From contig NC_073358.2 in NCBI RefSeq assembly GCF_027580225.2, positions 26,686,501 through 26,750,500 of the forward strand: DNA of 64,000 bases. The letters run 5' to 3'. The notes beneath the pieces were generated by a model. The model saw nothing but the letters and a program-made list of their open reading frames with translations, was not told where the DNA came from and did no database searches. Positions 23,507-35,421 of this stretch are shown piece by piece (within the stretch, counting starts at the first letter, position 1; the number at the start of each line of letters is the position of its first letter). The DNA comes from Misgurnus anguillicaudatus. Its lineage: Eukaryota > Chordata > Actinopteri > Cypriniformes > Cobitidae. The translations under genes and the position numbers were made by a program.

Positions 23507-24298
23507 TGAGCAGGGTACGCACACGAGCCAGCCGAACAACATCAATGTGTCAACTGAAGCGCGGGGCAGGAATCAATATGGGCTCGGGTTGTGTTCCTTA
23601 TGTAAAACAATCGCGTTTCCCAGTATGGAATTAAATTAATGTAGCTGTTGGATAACAGGAGCTGCATCCACTGCCAGTGTGCATGTGGCTTTGAAGTTAT
23701 TTCTTGCGCAACCGGCAACATGATGTAAGTTACGAATTAATGTGTGCTGTATGTCATACCAGTTTGATTTATAATTATAAGAAAAGGTAGGGGTGTCTGG
23801 GCATATGCTGCTAGCGGAGGTAGCCTCATGCTCGAGCCCGATAGTGGAGACACAGGCAGGGGAAAGGGTTAGAAATTAGATGGAAAGGTTTGTGAAAGCA
23901 GGGCTATAACACCACTGGCGGAAACATGCTTGAGCTGGATGGGAAACCTGTATCGCTGGGATGTGTTGCATCGTGCAGTGCATGGCAGGCTGCTTTGCGG
24001 CAATCTTCAGAGCGAAAAAATGATTGAGGCTTGGCGGCAGAATCTTGATCACAACCTGGACAGGCTGAAGGCCTGCTGGTGCTGTCTGACGAAACCGCTC
24101 TTGTAAGGATGGAAAACCTTTTGGTGAGTAGAGATGTAGCTTTGTGATCTTTCCTTGTTTAGTTTGTGGCTTTGCGGCGAGGTGTGGATTTGTAGATGGA
24201 AGAGTTGGTTGGAGAGAGATATGAAGATTGTGGAACTTCTTAGAGAAGATGTTGGTGTTGGTTGATGTTTGTCTTAAGTTTAAGCAATGTTCAATTCC
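23507..24298. other. Right interior of the split-repeat element
   Basis: It contains a stop-free minus-strand frame of 162 codons (23876-24364) that runs into repeat B2. The translation has no family resemblance I recognise, and no other copy of the element is available to test conservation, so it is not called a gene. Confidence 0.35.
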
Positions 24299-24472
24299 TG
24301 CTGAAACTATCGAGGAATGAGGGTGAGTTGGTTTCCAGTCTATATAGGTTTCTGTTGATGCCAATCAGGTGGATACCTGATTACTGATTGTCAACAGCTG
24401 GTCGTAGTTGAGGTGATTAGGTTGATTATTTGAACGTGTTCCTCCCGAACTTTGTTAATAAAAACATCATTT
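24299..24472. repeat. B2 copy of the 174-bp direct repeat
   Basis: Matches 19620-19793 (offset 4679), ending …AAAACATCATTT. The right flank (AAAGCC) does not match the left flank of A1, so no target duplication is visible. Confidence 0.9.
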
Positions 24473-24479
24473 AAAGCCA

Positions 24480-24740
24480 AAACTGAGACAATTGTGTTTT
24501 TGTAAAGGACTTTTGATAGAGATCAGATTCAAAGCAATCATTCTTGAACCGTTTGCCCTAAGGGGTTGTTTTATAAGTTGGGTAAGAGAGCGTCACCAGG
24601 TGGATAATAGCGGAAATACAGTTTGCCGCAAAAACTCGTCATTGGCATGTAAGCGTCTTCTCTGCATTGACGAGTTGGATTGACGAGTTATTTCACTTTT
24701 TCCTCGCAAATGACGAATTAACTTGGCGGAAAGAGTGAAA
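24480..24740. mobile_element. Decayed relative of the TTAA MITE at 12489
   Basis: Shared phrases in the same order: TTTTTGTAAAG, TAGAGATCAGA, CCAGGTGGATAATAGC (versus CTGGTGGATAAAAGC) and AACTCGTCA. The termini are eroded and no clean TTAA pair is seen. Confidence 0.55.
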
Positions 24741-25847
24741 TACTCGTATTTAAAAAATGTCTATCCTCTACGTTATTACTTCTTCATAGCTGTAATGTTA
24801 ATTTGTTTTCTCTAGTAGTCACAAAGAAACGTCTTTAGGCCCTGTTTGATGAAACAGCTATATGCTTTTTTCTGGTTCCTGTTTAAATGAAACCTTGTTT
24901 TAGTAAGCTAGATAAGCACACTTTGTCCTTAATTTGTCTTTAAGAGTGTAAATTAAGTTTCTCAGTTCTTCAGCTATTTATCCACCTGCATAACGGTGAA
25001 AGAAATCAGTGCAATAAATAAACTGTCTAAGGGAAATTTAGTGAAATCTTAGTCCATTAGTAAAGTTTGTACAAGTAAGGACATTGTCAATGCCAAACTA
25101 TAAATTAAGGGGATCAACTATTTGCAATGTCATTTTCTGGAAGTAATAAAAGCCTGTTTTCAACACAAAAGATCTCTGTTTAAAGAAGACAAAGTAACAA
25201 TTATGGATTAACCATAGCGTAACTAATCCCAGTTAGCTCCCGGGACTACTGCACAAAGACGATTCCTTCCAAGTCTGAGGTGAAACCATGCTTGTCTCTC
25301 TCTCTGTGTGTGTGCCATAAGTCCCAGATGGGACTCTGAATTAGACGGCATTTAAAATTTTGTCCTACACGCTCCCAGCAATCTTTCGAGGTTACAGTGC
25401 AGATAGGAAAGACAGGGTTTGGTTTCTAAAATGTCATGGCATTGTAAATAAATGTCGTCTCTGTGTATCTGCTCATAAAATAATGCTAAGTATGCACAGT
25501 ATACAGAAGATAATGAAAGATTAGTGTTTCCTTTTAATCATGTAACTGTTGCCAGGCTACGCTTAACTCAAGGCAGAGGAACAAAGAGAAATTGATGTTT
25601 TGAGAAGTTCAGAATTTTTAAAAGACAACATCCAAACTACCTTAATACTCATAAATATCTATTTTTTGTACACAGTTTGCCAGCTTGGGTTTTACTAAAG
25701 ACGGAAAAGTTATGTACAAAGATTTTAGCAGTTTTCACATACAGATATGGCAGATATGTTTTTAGTAACCATTGTATAAATATTGGGGATAATTGTGAAC
25801 TTAATTTATTATGGGTTACATTAACTTATAATTTGTTGTTGTTTTAG
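24741..25847. other. No recognisable feature
   Basis: AT-rich non-coding stretch with no TIR, array or coding segment supported; possibly single-copy. Confidence 0.4.
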
Positions 25848-28800
25848 TAAGAAAGCACTGATACAAAATTTCTGTGCCAATACGATAATGAATTACTGAG
25901 AATGACATCTAACGATACTGTTAAATACTGATAGCGAAACCACGTCAGGGAAACCACATACCTTTTCATCACACCTTTAATTTGTTATTGTTGTTTTTAG
26001 TGGGGATGGACTGATACAAAATGTTGGTGCTTATACCGATATTTGATTACTTAGAATCAGAATGACATCTACCGATACGTTAAATACCGATACCATTTTT
26101 AGTGGGGATGGACTGATACAAAATGTTGGAGCTTATACCGATATTTGATTACTTAGAATCAGAATGACATCTACCGATACGTTAAATACCGATACCAAAA
26201 CCACGTCCATAAAAAACACATCCCTTTTGATCACACTTTTAATTTGTTGTTGTTTTTAGTAGGGATGCACTGATACAAAATTTCTGTGCCGATACCGATA
26301 TTTTATTATTTAGAATCAGAATCACATCTACCAATACCGTTACATACCGATAGCGAAATCATGTCTGTAAAACCATGTCCCTTCTGGTCACACTTTTAAT
26401 TTGTTGTTGCTTTTAGTAGGGATGCACTGATACAAAATTTCTGTGCCGATACCGATGTTTTATTATTTAGAGTCAGAATCACATCTACCAATACCGTTAC
26501 ATATCAATAGCGAAATCATGTGTGTATAACTAAGGCCCCCTTTGGTCACACTTTTAATTTGTTGTTGTTAGTAGGGATGTACTGATACAAAATTTCTGTG
26601 CCTAAACTGATATTCTATTACTTAGAATGACATCTACCGATACTATTAGATACCGATAACGAAACCACATCCAGAAAACCATCTCCTTTTTGGGCAGTTT
26701 GTTGTTGTTTTAGTAGGAAAGCACTTATACAAAATGTTGATGGCGATATTTGATTACTTAGAATCAGAATCCGATCTACCGATACTGTTACATACCGATA
26801 GCGAAACCACGTCCGGGAAACCACATCCCTTTGGTCAGACTTTAATTAGTTGTTTTTAGTGGGGATGGACTGAAACAAAATGTCTGTGCCGATACCCATA
26901 TTGGATTACTTAGAATCAGAATGACATCTATCAATACCGTTACATACCGATAGCGAAATCATGTCTGTAAAACCACGTCCCTTTTGGTCACACTTTTAAT
27001 TTGTTGTTGCTTTTAGTAGAGATGAACTGATACAAAATTTCTGTGCCGATACCGATATTTTATTATTTAGAATCAGAATCACATCTACCAATACCGTTAC
27101 ATACCGATAGCGAAATCATGTCTGTAAAACCACGTCCCTTTTGGTCACACTTTTAATTTGTTGTTGCTTTTAGTAGGGATGCACTGATACAAAATTTCTG
27201 TGCCGATACCGATATTTTATTATTTAGAATCAGAATCACATCTACCAATACCGTTACATACCGATAGCGAAATCATGTCTGTAAAACCACGTCCCTTTTG
27301 GTCACACTTTTAATTTGTTGTTGCTTTTAGTAGAGATGAACTGATACAAAATTTCTGTGCCGATACCGATATTTTATTATTTAGAATCAGAATCACATCT
27401 ACCAATACCGTTACATACCGATAGCGAAATCATGTCTGTAAAACCACGTCCCTTTTGGTCACACTTTTAATTTGTTGTTGTTAGTAGGGATGTACTGATA
27501 CAAAATTTCTGTGCCTAAACTGATATTCTATTACTTAGAATGACATCTACCGATACTATTAGATACCGATAACGAAACCACATCCAGAAAACCATCTCCT
27601 TTTTGGGCAGTTTGTTGTTGTTTTAGTAGGAAAGCACTTATACAAAATGTTGATGGCGATATTTGATTACTTAGAATCAGAATCCGATCTACCGATACTG
27701 TTACATACCGATAGCGAAACCACGTCCGGGAAACCACATCCCTTTGGTCAGACTTTAATTAGTTGTTTTTAGTGGGGATGGACTGAAACAAAATGTCTGT
27801 GCCGATACCCATATTGGATTACTTAGAATCAGAATGACATCTACCAATACCGTTACATACCGATAGCGAAATCATGTCTGTAAAACCACGTCCCTTTTGG
27901 TCACACTTTTAATTTGTTGTTGCTTTTAGTAGAGATGAACTGATACAAAATTTCTGTGCCGATACCGATATTTTATTATTTAGAATCAGAATCACATCTA
28001 CCAATACCGTTACATACCGATAGCGAAATCATGTCTGTAAAACCACGTCCCTTTTGGTCACACTTTTAATTTGTTGTTGCTTTTAGTAGGGATGCACTGA
28101 TACAAAATTTCTGTGCCGATACCGATATTTTATTATTTAGAATCAGAATCACATCTACCAATACCGTTACATACCAATAGCGAAATCATGTCTGTAAAAC
28201 CACGTCCCTTTTGGTCACACTTTTAATTTGTTGTTGCTTTTAGTAGAGATGAACTGATACAAAATTTCTGTGCCGATACCGATATTTTATTATTTAGAAT
28301 CAGAATCACATCTACCAATACCGTTACATACCGATAGCGAAATCATGTCTGTAAAACCACGTCCCTTTTGGTCACACTTTTAATTTGTTGTTGCTTTTAG
28401 TAGGGATGCACTGATACAAAATTTCTGTGCCGATACCGATATTTTATTATTTAGAATCAGAATCACATCTACCAATACCGTTACATACCAATAGCGAAAT
28501 CATGTCTGTAAAACCACGTCCCTTTTGGTCACACTTTTAATTTGTTGTTGCTTTTTAGTAGAGATGAACTGATACAAAATTTCTGTGCCGATAACGATAT
28601 TTTATTATTTAGAATCAGAATCACATCTACCAATACCGTTACATACCGATAGCGAAATCATGTCTGTAAAACCACGTCCCTTCTGGTCACACTTTTAATT
28701 TGTTGTTGCTTTTAGTAGGGATGCACTGATACAAAATTTCTGTGCCGATACCGATGTTTTATTATTTAGAGTCAAAATCACATCTACCAATACCGTTACA

Positions 28801-29678
28801 TATCAATAGCGAAATCATGTGTGTATAACTAAGGCCCCCTTTGGTCACACTTTTAATTTGTTGTTGTTAGTAGGGATGTACTGATACAAAATTTCTGTGT
28901 CTAAACCGATATTCTATTACTTAGAATGACATCTACCGATACCATTAGATACGATAACGAAACCACATCCAGAAAACCATCTCCCTTTTGGGCAGTTTGT
29001 TGTTGTTTTAGTAGGAAAGCATTTATACAAAATGTTGATGGCGATATTTGATTACTTAGAATCAGAATCACATCTACCGATACTGTTACATACCGATAGC
29101 GAAACCACGTCAGGGAAACCACATACCTTTTCATCACACCTTTAATTTGTTATTGTTGTTTTTAGTGGGGATGCACTGAAACAAAATGTCTGTGCCGATA
29201 CCCATATTGGATTACTTAGAATCAGAATGACATCTACCGATACCATTATATACCGATTGCGAAATCACGCCCCTTTTGGTTACACTTTTAATTTGTTGTT
29301 GTTTTGGTGAGGATGGACTGACTGAGGATGGAGGATGGAATGAAAAAATGTCTGTGCGGATACATATATTGGATTACTTAGAATCAGAATGACATCTACC
29401 GATACCATTAGATACTGATAGCGAAACCACATCCCTTTTGGTGACACTTTTAATTTGCTGTTGTTTTTAGTGGGGATGGACTGATACAAAATGTAAACAT
29501 AAGATAAAGAAAGTAAAACCACGTCCGAAAAAACACGTCCATTTAGGTCAATTTGTTGTTGTTATTAGCAGGGATGCATTGATACAAAATTTCTGTGCAG
29601 ATATTCATATTTGATGACTTTGATGAATCAGAATGACATCTACCCAATACTTTTGACCGATATATCGTTTCATCCCTA
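25848..29678 (+). repeat. ~155-bp satellite array derived from a hAT-like end
   Basis: About 24 monomers, each starting TAGGGATGCACTGATACA. They continue through CCGATACCGATATTTTATT and ATCTACCAATACCG, and end TTTTAATTTGTTGTTG(TTTTTAG). The array closes with the opposite end TTTCATCCCTA (29678) followed by GTTTTTAG, the same 8 bp that precedes many monomers, so a hAT element plus 5' flank was amplified. A block containing a 68-codon minus frame recurs exactly 913 bp apart (26618 and 27531). Monomers alternate 'AGAGATGAACTG' and 'AGGGATGCACTG' from 27017 to 28716, a dimer period of ~311 bp. No genes. Confidence 0.88.
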
Positions 29679-29686
29679 GTTTTTAG

Positions 29687-31457
29687 GTATTCTGAAGTCA
29701 CACTTTCAATCTTCTCCAATACCACTTGAAAGCATATGCCAATAAATATGTTAGCTGAGACTCTTTCTTTTGTTACGCCAACCCTATAGAGTTTCATATG
29801 CTAACATTAGAGCTAGACTTTCGCTGTTTACTGTGTACATCAGTGGGGTTTCTAAACTTGTAATACAATAACATCAGTTGTTTGCAATTGAGAAATCTTT
29901 TTATATACATACACCAACTAGCTCTGTAGGATTCCTCAGACTGTGTCAACAGTATTGTGTTAACAGTACCATGTGAAAGTGTGAGACTGTTAAAATGCAT
30001 ATTTTTTTTATCAGAGATGTCTTTTGAACGCAGAATATTTTAGGTTACTCTAGCATTTGCTTTGAAAGTAATCCTTGTTTTCCTTTGGCAGGCCCAGTTT
30101 CAAATGCAAGATCAACGTTATACTCTTGACTTTTATTTGACTGACGAAACTAGATGTCCGATTTACTTGCCCTATTTGTTCCCTCTTTTGCTTTGCTGCC
30201 AAACGGCTCTTTTTTTGAACAAAGACATGCCATCTGTTTTTACACCAAGTAATTCTCAGTTGGGTTGTCATCCAGGGTGGACAACTGGGAATGTCGTCTC
30301 GAACCCTGTGACGCTGTGAGCCCATTTTGTATTTGTATATTGCATTTGGCTTCAAAGACTAGTATGGGCACTGCTAATGCGACACAATGTGCATTATTGC
30401 TTTTTACAGCTAATTTTGGTTGAGCCAGAGCCCGTCCCCCTCCCTCTTTCAAGCTATAAATTTTCGCAATGAAGACAAATGCAGATTTGTGCCTATTTGC
30501 TTGTCTCTGCCATATGGCGTAGCTCGCACAGGTGAGCAGAAAAAGCCAACCATGGATGATGGATTAGTTTGGGTTACATAAAGCGAAAGAGCAAACAAAC
30601 AAAGCTCAAACAAACAAGCTAAAACATGAGGAATCTATTTATTTTCTCATTATATATAGAAGCCTAACAGAGAAGGGAAGGGGTGCGCAAACAGGGTCAG
30701 GGATTTTGCTGAGGTGCCTTTGAATTATCTTTGTGCATCCAGAGGGAACACGCAGCGTTTCTCTACCTGCAGGCTGGATTCCTTTGCTGGCCGGTGGGTC
30801 AGAGTTTAAGGTCTGGGTACTGTTTCTGTTTTCCTCGCCTGTCTCTGTAATCCAAATTCAAATGAATAGTTCATGCGTACAAAGATACATTTAGAGATAT
30901 AGTAAATGTGCCTGCAATCATCTGATGGTAAGCCAACGTGATACAGATTTTGTTACAGATCGGTTTTCATAAGTGAAAATTTGATTACAGAATCTAATGG
31001 TTTTACATGATTTAACATTGATTACACAAGTGCAGAGTAGTTTGTAGATATATTCATGAACTTTGTGTGTGTGCCTCATAACAACAAAAGATTTCTCTCC
31101 GTGGCAGAGTACAGCATTAATAAAACATTAGAAAGATTGATAACACTGTGTCGTTAATGGGAATTATTTCACAAAGATGCCATACATTCGAATTTGATAT
31201 TCAATTTGTACCAAACTGCTTACTTCATTAGTCATTATTTCATGCTTTAAAAGTGAAGTGTATTTTTTTGTGCCACTACATTGAAGAAAATTGCCTGTTT
31301 AGGGTTAATCAGAATTAATCAAAAATAAAATAAAAAATTAAGAAAAGCAAATTTGCTTGTTTTGAGTTTTAGTAATAGCAACTCGTTAAAACAGATGAAA
31401 TTTCTTCATTTAAAATAATAGTCTTGCAAAGCCAATTTGATTAAACTTAAACATTTA
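29687..31457. other. Apparently single-copy non-coding sequence
   Basis: No tandem or inverted repeats. Overlapping open frames near 30050-30355 on both strands (about 85-101 codons) have no recognised domain. A CTTTGGCAG acceptor-like site precedes one at 30090, but no matching donor or conserved motif supports an exon. Confidence 0.35.
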
Positions 31458-31680
31458 GGGGCGGTTTCCCAGACAGGGCTTATCCTAGTCCCAGACTAAA
31501 ACGCATGTTTTAGTGACTGTAATTTCAAAATCTTAACATATATCAGTACCATTGTTTTGTCTCAAGATGCACATCAGTATTGTTTTTTGTAAGGTTTGTT
31601 TGTAAAAACTACTTAAATGTCCTAATATAACTAAGGGCCTAGTCCTAGATTAATCTAAACCCTGTCCAGGAAACCGCCCC
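31458..31680. mobile_element. MITE with GGGGCGGTTTCC termini
   Basis: Ends GGGGCGGTTTCCCAGACAGGG and the complement of the right end (GGGGCGGTTTCCTGGACAGGG) form ~20-bp TIRs bounding 223 bp. Flanks are TTA on the left and ATA on the right, compatible with a decayed 3-bp TWA (Harbinger-type) duplication. A mirrored TAGTCC…AGACTA motif lies inside. Confidence 0.8.
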
Positions 31681-33399
31681 ATAAAGTGTGTGTAAACACA
31701 TTTTAAATGTATTGCTGAAGAACGTTATAAAGACTTTGAACTATGTAGTACTGAATTGTGGAGTATTTTTCCACATTTCTGTGTTCAGGATTATTTGGGC
31801 GTGGTTAAAGAGGGCTTGATGACACACTGGAGCCACCAAACATGACCCGTCCCTAACACAATCACGACCATCCATTCAGGTTGTAATGCTATTTTATAGT
31901 TAAGTCACACAGCTTTTCAAGATTTTGATAACTTATTTTATTTTACTTGATGTTTTTAGGGGTCAAGCCCAGAATGGGCGAGACCCCTATTGGGATTGTT
32001 AGTTTTCTTATTATTATTATTATTATTATTATCTATTATTCTTCTTCTTCCGCCATTGCGTCTATGGCAGCCCATAGAACCGTACGTAGGAAAGTTATGA
32101 AATTTGGCACACTCATAGAGGACATTCGAAAAAGTCACCACACCAAATTTGGAGTGTCTATGTCAAACCCAATAGCGCCACCAACAGTCCAAATTTTCAC
32201 TTACATTTTTGGTTATAACTGCTGACCCGTACGTCATAGAAACGCAATTCTTGCTTCTTCTGATTCCTTGGCTCATGCCGATTCGATTGCGCCATATGAC
32301 GTCATTTCCGTTATGCTAATTATTTCGATATTTTGAATTGTTTGTAAAACCTACTTTTTCGAACTCGTCCTAGAGCTTTTGTCCAATTTGCTTAAAGAAT
32401 GTGTGTGTAGGATCTATAGACACTCATGGCAAAAAGTTATGGAATTCGTGTTGATTCACCAATCCGTTACCGTATAACGCGTCAATGAATTTTACGTAGA
32501 GCGCGAAAAAACGGATTTGAGGCTGTATCTTCACCAAAGTTAAGCGTATTCATACGAAACTTGGTAGTTTTGATGGTAGTCACGACCTGAGGGTTCATGC
32601 CTAGTTTCGTCACAGCGCCACCTAGTGTTCACGAGATTTGAAAAATGGCTATTTTTGCTTATAACTACTGCAAACTTGAGTCTAAAATTATAAAAGTGCT
32701 ATTGTTAGATTCCTTGAGGCATGCCGAGTCAAACGATACCAAAAGGTTTTCGGTCGGCCATTTTGGGGGTCGGCCATTTTGAATTTTAACTTTTTTTGTA
32801 GGAAAGTTATGAAATTTGGCACACTCAAAGAGGACATTCCAAATAGTCCCCACACCAAATTTGGAGTGTCTATGTCAAACCCGATAGCGCCACCAACAGT
32901 CCAAATTTTCACTTACATTTTTGGTTATAACTGCTGACCCGTACGTCATAGAAACGCAATTCTTGTTTCTTCTGATTCCTTGGCTCATGCCAATTCGATT
33001 GCATATGACATCATTTCCGTCATGCTAATTATTTCGATATTTTGAATTGTTTGTAAAACCTACTTTTTCGAACTCGTCCTAGAGCTTTTGTCCAATTTGC
33101 GTAAATAATGGGTGTGTAGCATCTAGAGACACTCATGGCAAAAAGTTATGGAATTCGTGTCGATCCGCCAATCCGTTTCCGTACACCGCGTCAACAAATT
33201 TTACGCAGAGTGGGAACAAACGGATTTGAGGCAGTATCTTCGCCAAAGTTAAACATATTCACATGAGATTTGGTAGTTTTGATGGCAGTCATGACCTGAG
33301 GGTGCGTGCACAGTTTCGGTACAGCGCCACCTAGTTTGAGCATGTTGATGAGCATGCCACAATGGATTTGCGGCTATATCTTCGCAAAAGTTTTGCACA

Positions 33400-33520
33400 T
33401 TGGCAGTGGTTCAGTGGTTCAGGGGTTAGTGGTGGTTGTCTACAAATCGGAAGGTTGGTGGTTCAAACCCCAGCTCTACCTGACCAAGTGTCAAGATGTC
33501 CATGAGTTATATGTCATAAC
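33400..33520 (+). repeat. tRNA-derived SINE head, copy 1
   Basis: Pol III A box TGGTTCAGTGG (33407-33417) and B box GGTTCAAACC (33460-33469) at tRNA-like spacing, followed by CTACCTGACCAAGTGTCAAG. It resembles the head of a widespread teleost tRNA-SINE. It lies within the internal repeat of the H3 element. It is not a functional tRNA: no clean acceptor stem is seen. Confidence 0.75.
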
Positions 33521-33849
33521 AGTCATTGAAAAGTGATTTTTTTTTGCTTATAACTACTGCGAAATTTAGTCTAAATTCATGAAAGTGCTATTGTTAGATT
33601 CCTTGAGGCATGCCGAGTCAAATGATATCAAAACGTTTTCTGTCTGCCATTTTCAATAACAAAGCATACCAACTTTTTCAAAACTCCTCCTACAGCGTTC
33701 GTTTGATTGGCTTGGATTTGGTACACACAATCTAGACTCTAGAGAAAAAGTTTTTGTCAGTTGTTGTATAGCACATCAACAAATATAATGGCGAGCACGA
33801 AAATGGATTTGAGGCTATATCTTCGCAAAGGTTTTGCACATTGATGTGA

Positions 33850-34030
33850 GTATTGGCAGTGGTTCAGTGGTTAGTGTAGGTTGTCCACAAATCGGAAGGT
33901 TGGTGGTTCAAACCCCAGCTCCACCTGACCAAGTGTTGAGGTGTCCATGAGTGAGACATCTAAGCCCAAATGCTCCCGATGAGCTGGATGGCTCTTGTGT
34001 GGCTGACACTGTATGAATAGGTGAATGTTT
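33850..34030 (+). repeat. tRNA-derived SINE, copy 2 (longer)
   Basis: Same boxes (A 33860-33870, B 33905-33914) with a longer body, including GATGAGCTGGATGGC and GTGAATG, typical of the SINE body. Both copies follow the same host phrase (GGCTATATCTTCGCAAA…TTTTGCACATTG), so the insertion predates the internal duplication of H3. Confidence 0.78.
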
Positions 34031-34099
34031 CACAACTTGGAAATGTCATGAACTGAGGGTGTATGGAATGTTTTGTTACTGCACCACCTAGTTCATCAG

Positions 34100-34975
34100 T
34101 GACATTTTTTGAAAGCCCTTGTAAACTTTTCAGTGCCCCTACTGGTTAAGAGTTTTGAGGCTTTATTTCTAGATCACTTTATCGTATGTACACCAAATTT
34201 GGATTTGTCATCACAATCATGACCTGAGGCACCATATTGTTTCGGTGCAGTGCCCCCAGTGGTCAAGTCATTTGAGGCTATATTTCAACATTGCTTAATC
34301 ACATGTATATCAAATTTTGTGGGTGTCATCACAATCATGACCCAAGGCATTATCTATTGTTTCGGTGCAGTGCCACCTAGTGGTCAAGTCATTTGAGGCC
34401 ATATCTCCACATTGCTTAATCATATGTACACCAAATTTGGTGGGTGTCATCACAATCATGACCTGATGCACCATCTATTGTATCGGTGCAGTGCCTCCTA
34501 GTGGTCAAGTCATTTGAGGCTATATATCAACATTGCTTAATTGTATGTATATCAAATTTGGTGGGTGTCATCACAATCATGACCTGAGGCACCATCTGTT
34601 GTTTCGGGGCAGTGCCCCCTCGTGGTCAAGTCATTTGAGGCTATATCTCAACATTGCTTAATCGTATGTATATCAAATTTGGTGGATGTCATCACAATCA
34701 TGACCTGAGGAACCATCTATTGTTTCGATGCAGTGCCCCCTAGTGGTCAAGTCATTTGAGGCTATATCTCCACATTGCTTAATCATATGTACACCAAATT
34801 TGGTGGGTGTCTTCACAATCGTGACCTGAGGCACCATCTATTGTTTTAGTGCAGTGCCCCCTAGTGGTCAAGTCATTTGAGGCTATATCTCAACATTGCT
34901 TAATCATATGTATATTAAATTTGGTGGGTGTCATCACAAACGTGACCTGAGGCAAAACCCATTGTTTCTACACAG
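34100..34975 (+). repeat. ~121-bp tandem repeat, about 7 copies
   Basis: Units run TAGTGGTCAAGTCATTTGAGG, CTATATCTCAACATTGC, CAAATTTGGTGGGTGTC, ATCACAATCATGACCTGAGG. TTTGAGG recurs every 120-121 bp (34275, 34392, 34513, 34634, 34755, 34876). This is the 3' internal array of the H3 element. Confidence 0.9.
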
Positions 34976-35115
34976 CACTCAAGATTTGAAAAATGGCTAT
35001 ATTTGCCTTAATCTACTGAAAACTTCTTAAATCTTAAATCATGACGGTCATCAACCAATACTTCATTCTGTGCCCTTTTCGGCTTGACCCCGGCATCGCT
35101 GCTTGCAGCTATATT

Positions 35116-35421
35116 TTTTGTTTGTTTCCGATCACAGTACCCTGCCATCTGCCCCGGTCTCCTGAGCTGCTGCGCTCACCGCGCTCGGTACTGTCTCCTG
35201 ACTATCGGCCTCGCTCTCTACATCTCCTGTCTCCTGGCACCAGTGGGCACTGCCAGCCCACCCGCGAAGGGTGTTTTCCCGCTGGCTTTCGAGTACTCGT
35301 GTGACATCATCTGTTCGCCCGTGCAGGGTGTTTCCTTTCTGGTTATCTAGTTGTGAAACTCTTTTCTTATAAATAAAGATTTTACTTGCAATTGAATCCT
35401 CTCTCTGACGTGTTCCTGACA
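35116..35421 (+). mobile_element. Possible solo-LTR fragment
   Basis: The CT-rich segment ends with TATAAATAAAGATTTTAC, then CTCTCTGACGTGTTCCTGACA, which looks like the polyadenylation-signal and U5 end of a fish Gypsy-type LTR. The 5' boundary is not clear and no target duplication was identified. It is directly adjacent to the H3 3' end. Confidence 0.4.

Larger units (their letters stand above)
19393..24472. mobile_element. Element with split direct repeats (A1-B1-A2-internal-B2)
   Basis: A 170-bp block (A) occurs at 19393-19562 and 19792-19961. A 174-bp block (B) occurs at 19620-19793 and 24299-24472. Copies look identical by eye. B1 runs directly into A2. Read on the minus strand the order is B'-internal-A'B'A', the split-direct-repeat layout of tyrosine-recombinase retroelements of the Ngaro/DIRS type, except for a 57-bp spacer (19563-19619). 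There are no TIRs, no TG…CA ends and no flanking target duplication. The ~4.3-kb interior has no reverse transcriptase or recombinase, only a hairpin minisatellite, unclassified sequence and one inserted repeat (22995-23506). The alternative is a full-length element in tandem with an internally deleted 401-bp copy. Confidence 0.6.
31957..35113 (+). mobile_element. Helentron-like non-autonomous element, family H3
   Basis: The 5' end folds: GGGGTC-AA-GCCC-(AGAAT)-GGGC-GA-GACCCC (31959-31987). A (TTA)n/(TTC)n microsatellite follows. The 3' end has the inverse sub-terminal repeat GGCTTGACCCC (35081-35091), then a short hairpin GCTGC-TT-GCAGC (35098-35109) and TATATTTT. Sub-terminal inverted repeats, a 3' hairpin and internal tandem arrays are the hallmarks of Helentron-derived (HINE/DINE-like) elements. 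A ~710-bp internal block is duplicated (32086 and 32799). No helicase or endonuclease is present. The exact last base is uncertain. Confidence 0.7.

Noticed and set aside
23876..24364. 162-codon minus frame
   Set aside because: No recognisable domain, crosses the B2 terminal repeat; could be chance. A search against fish proteins would decide.
30062..30319. Possible exon after an acceptor-like CTTTGGCAG
   Set aside because: No donor, no conserved motif, and overlapping open frames on both strands.
33400..33520. Functional tRNA gene
   Set aside because: A and B boxes are present but no complete cloverleaf is seen and it continues into a SINE body; it is a tRNA-derived SINE.
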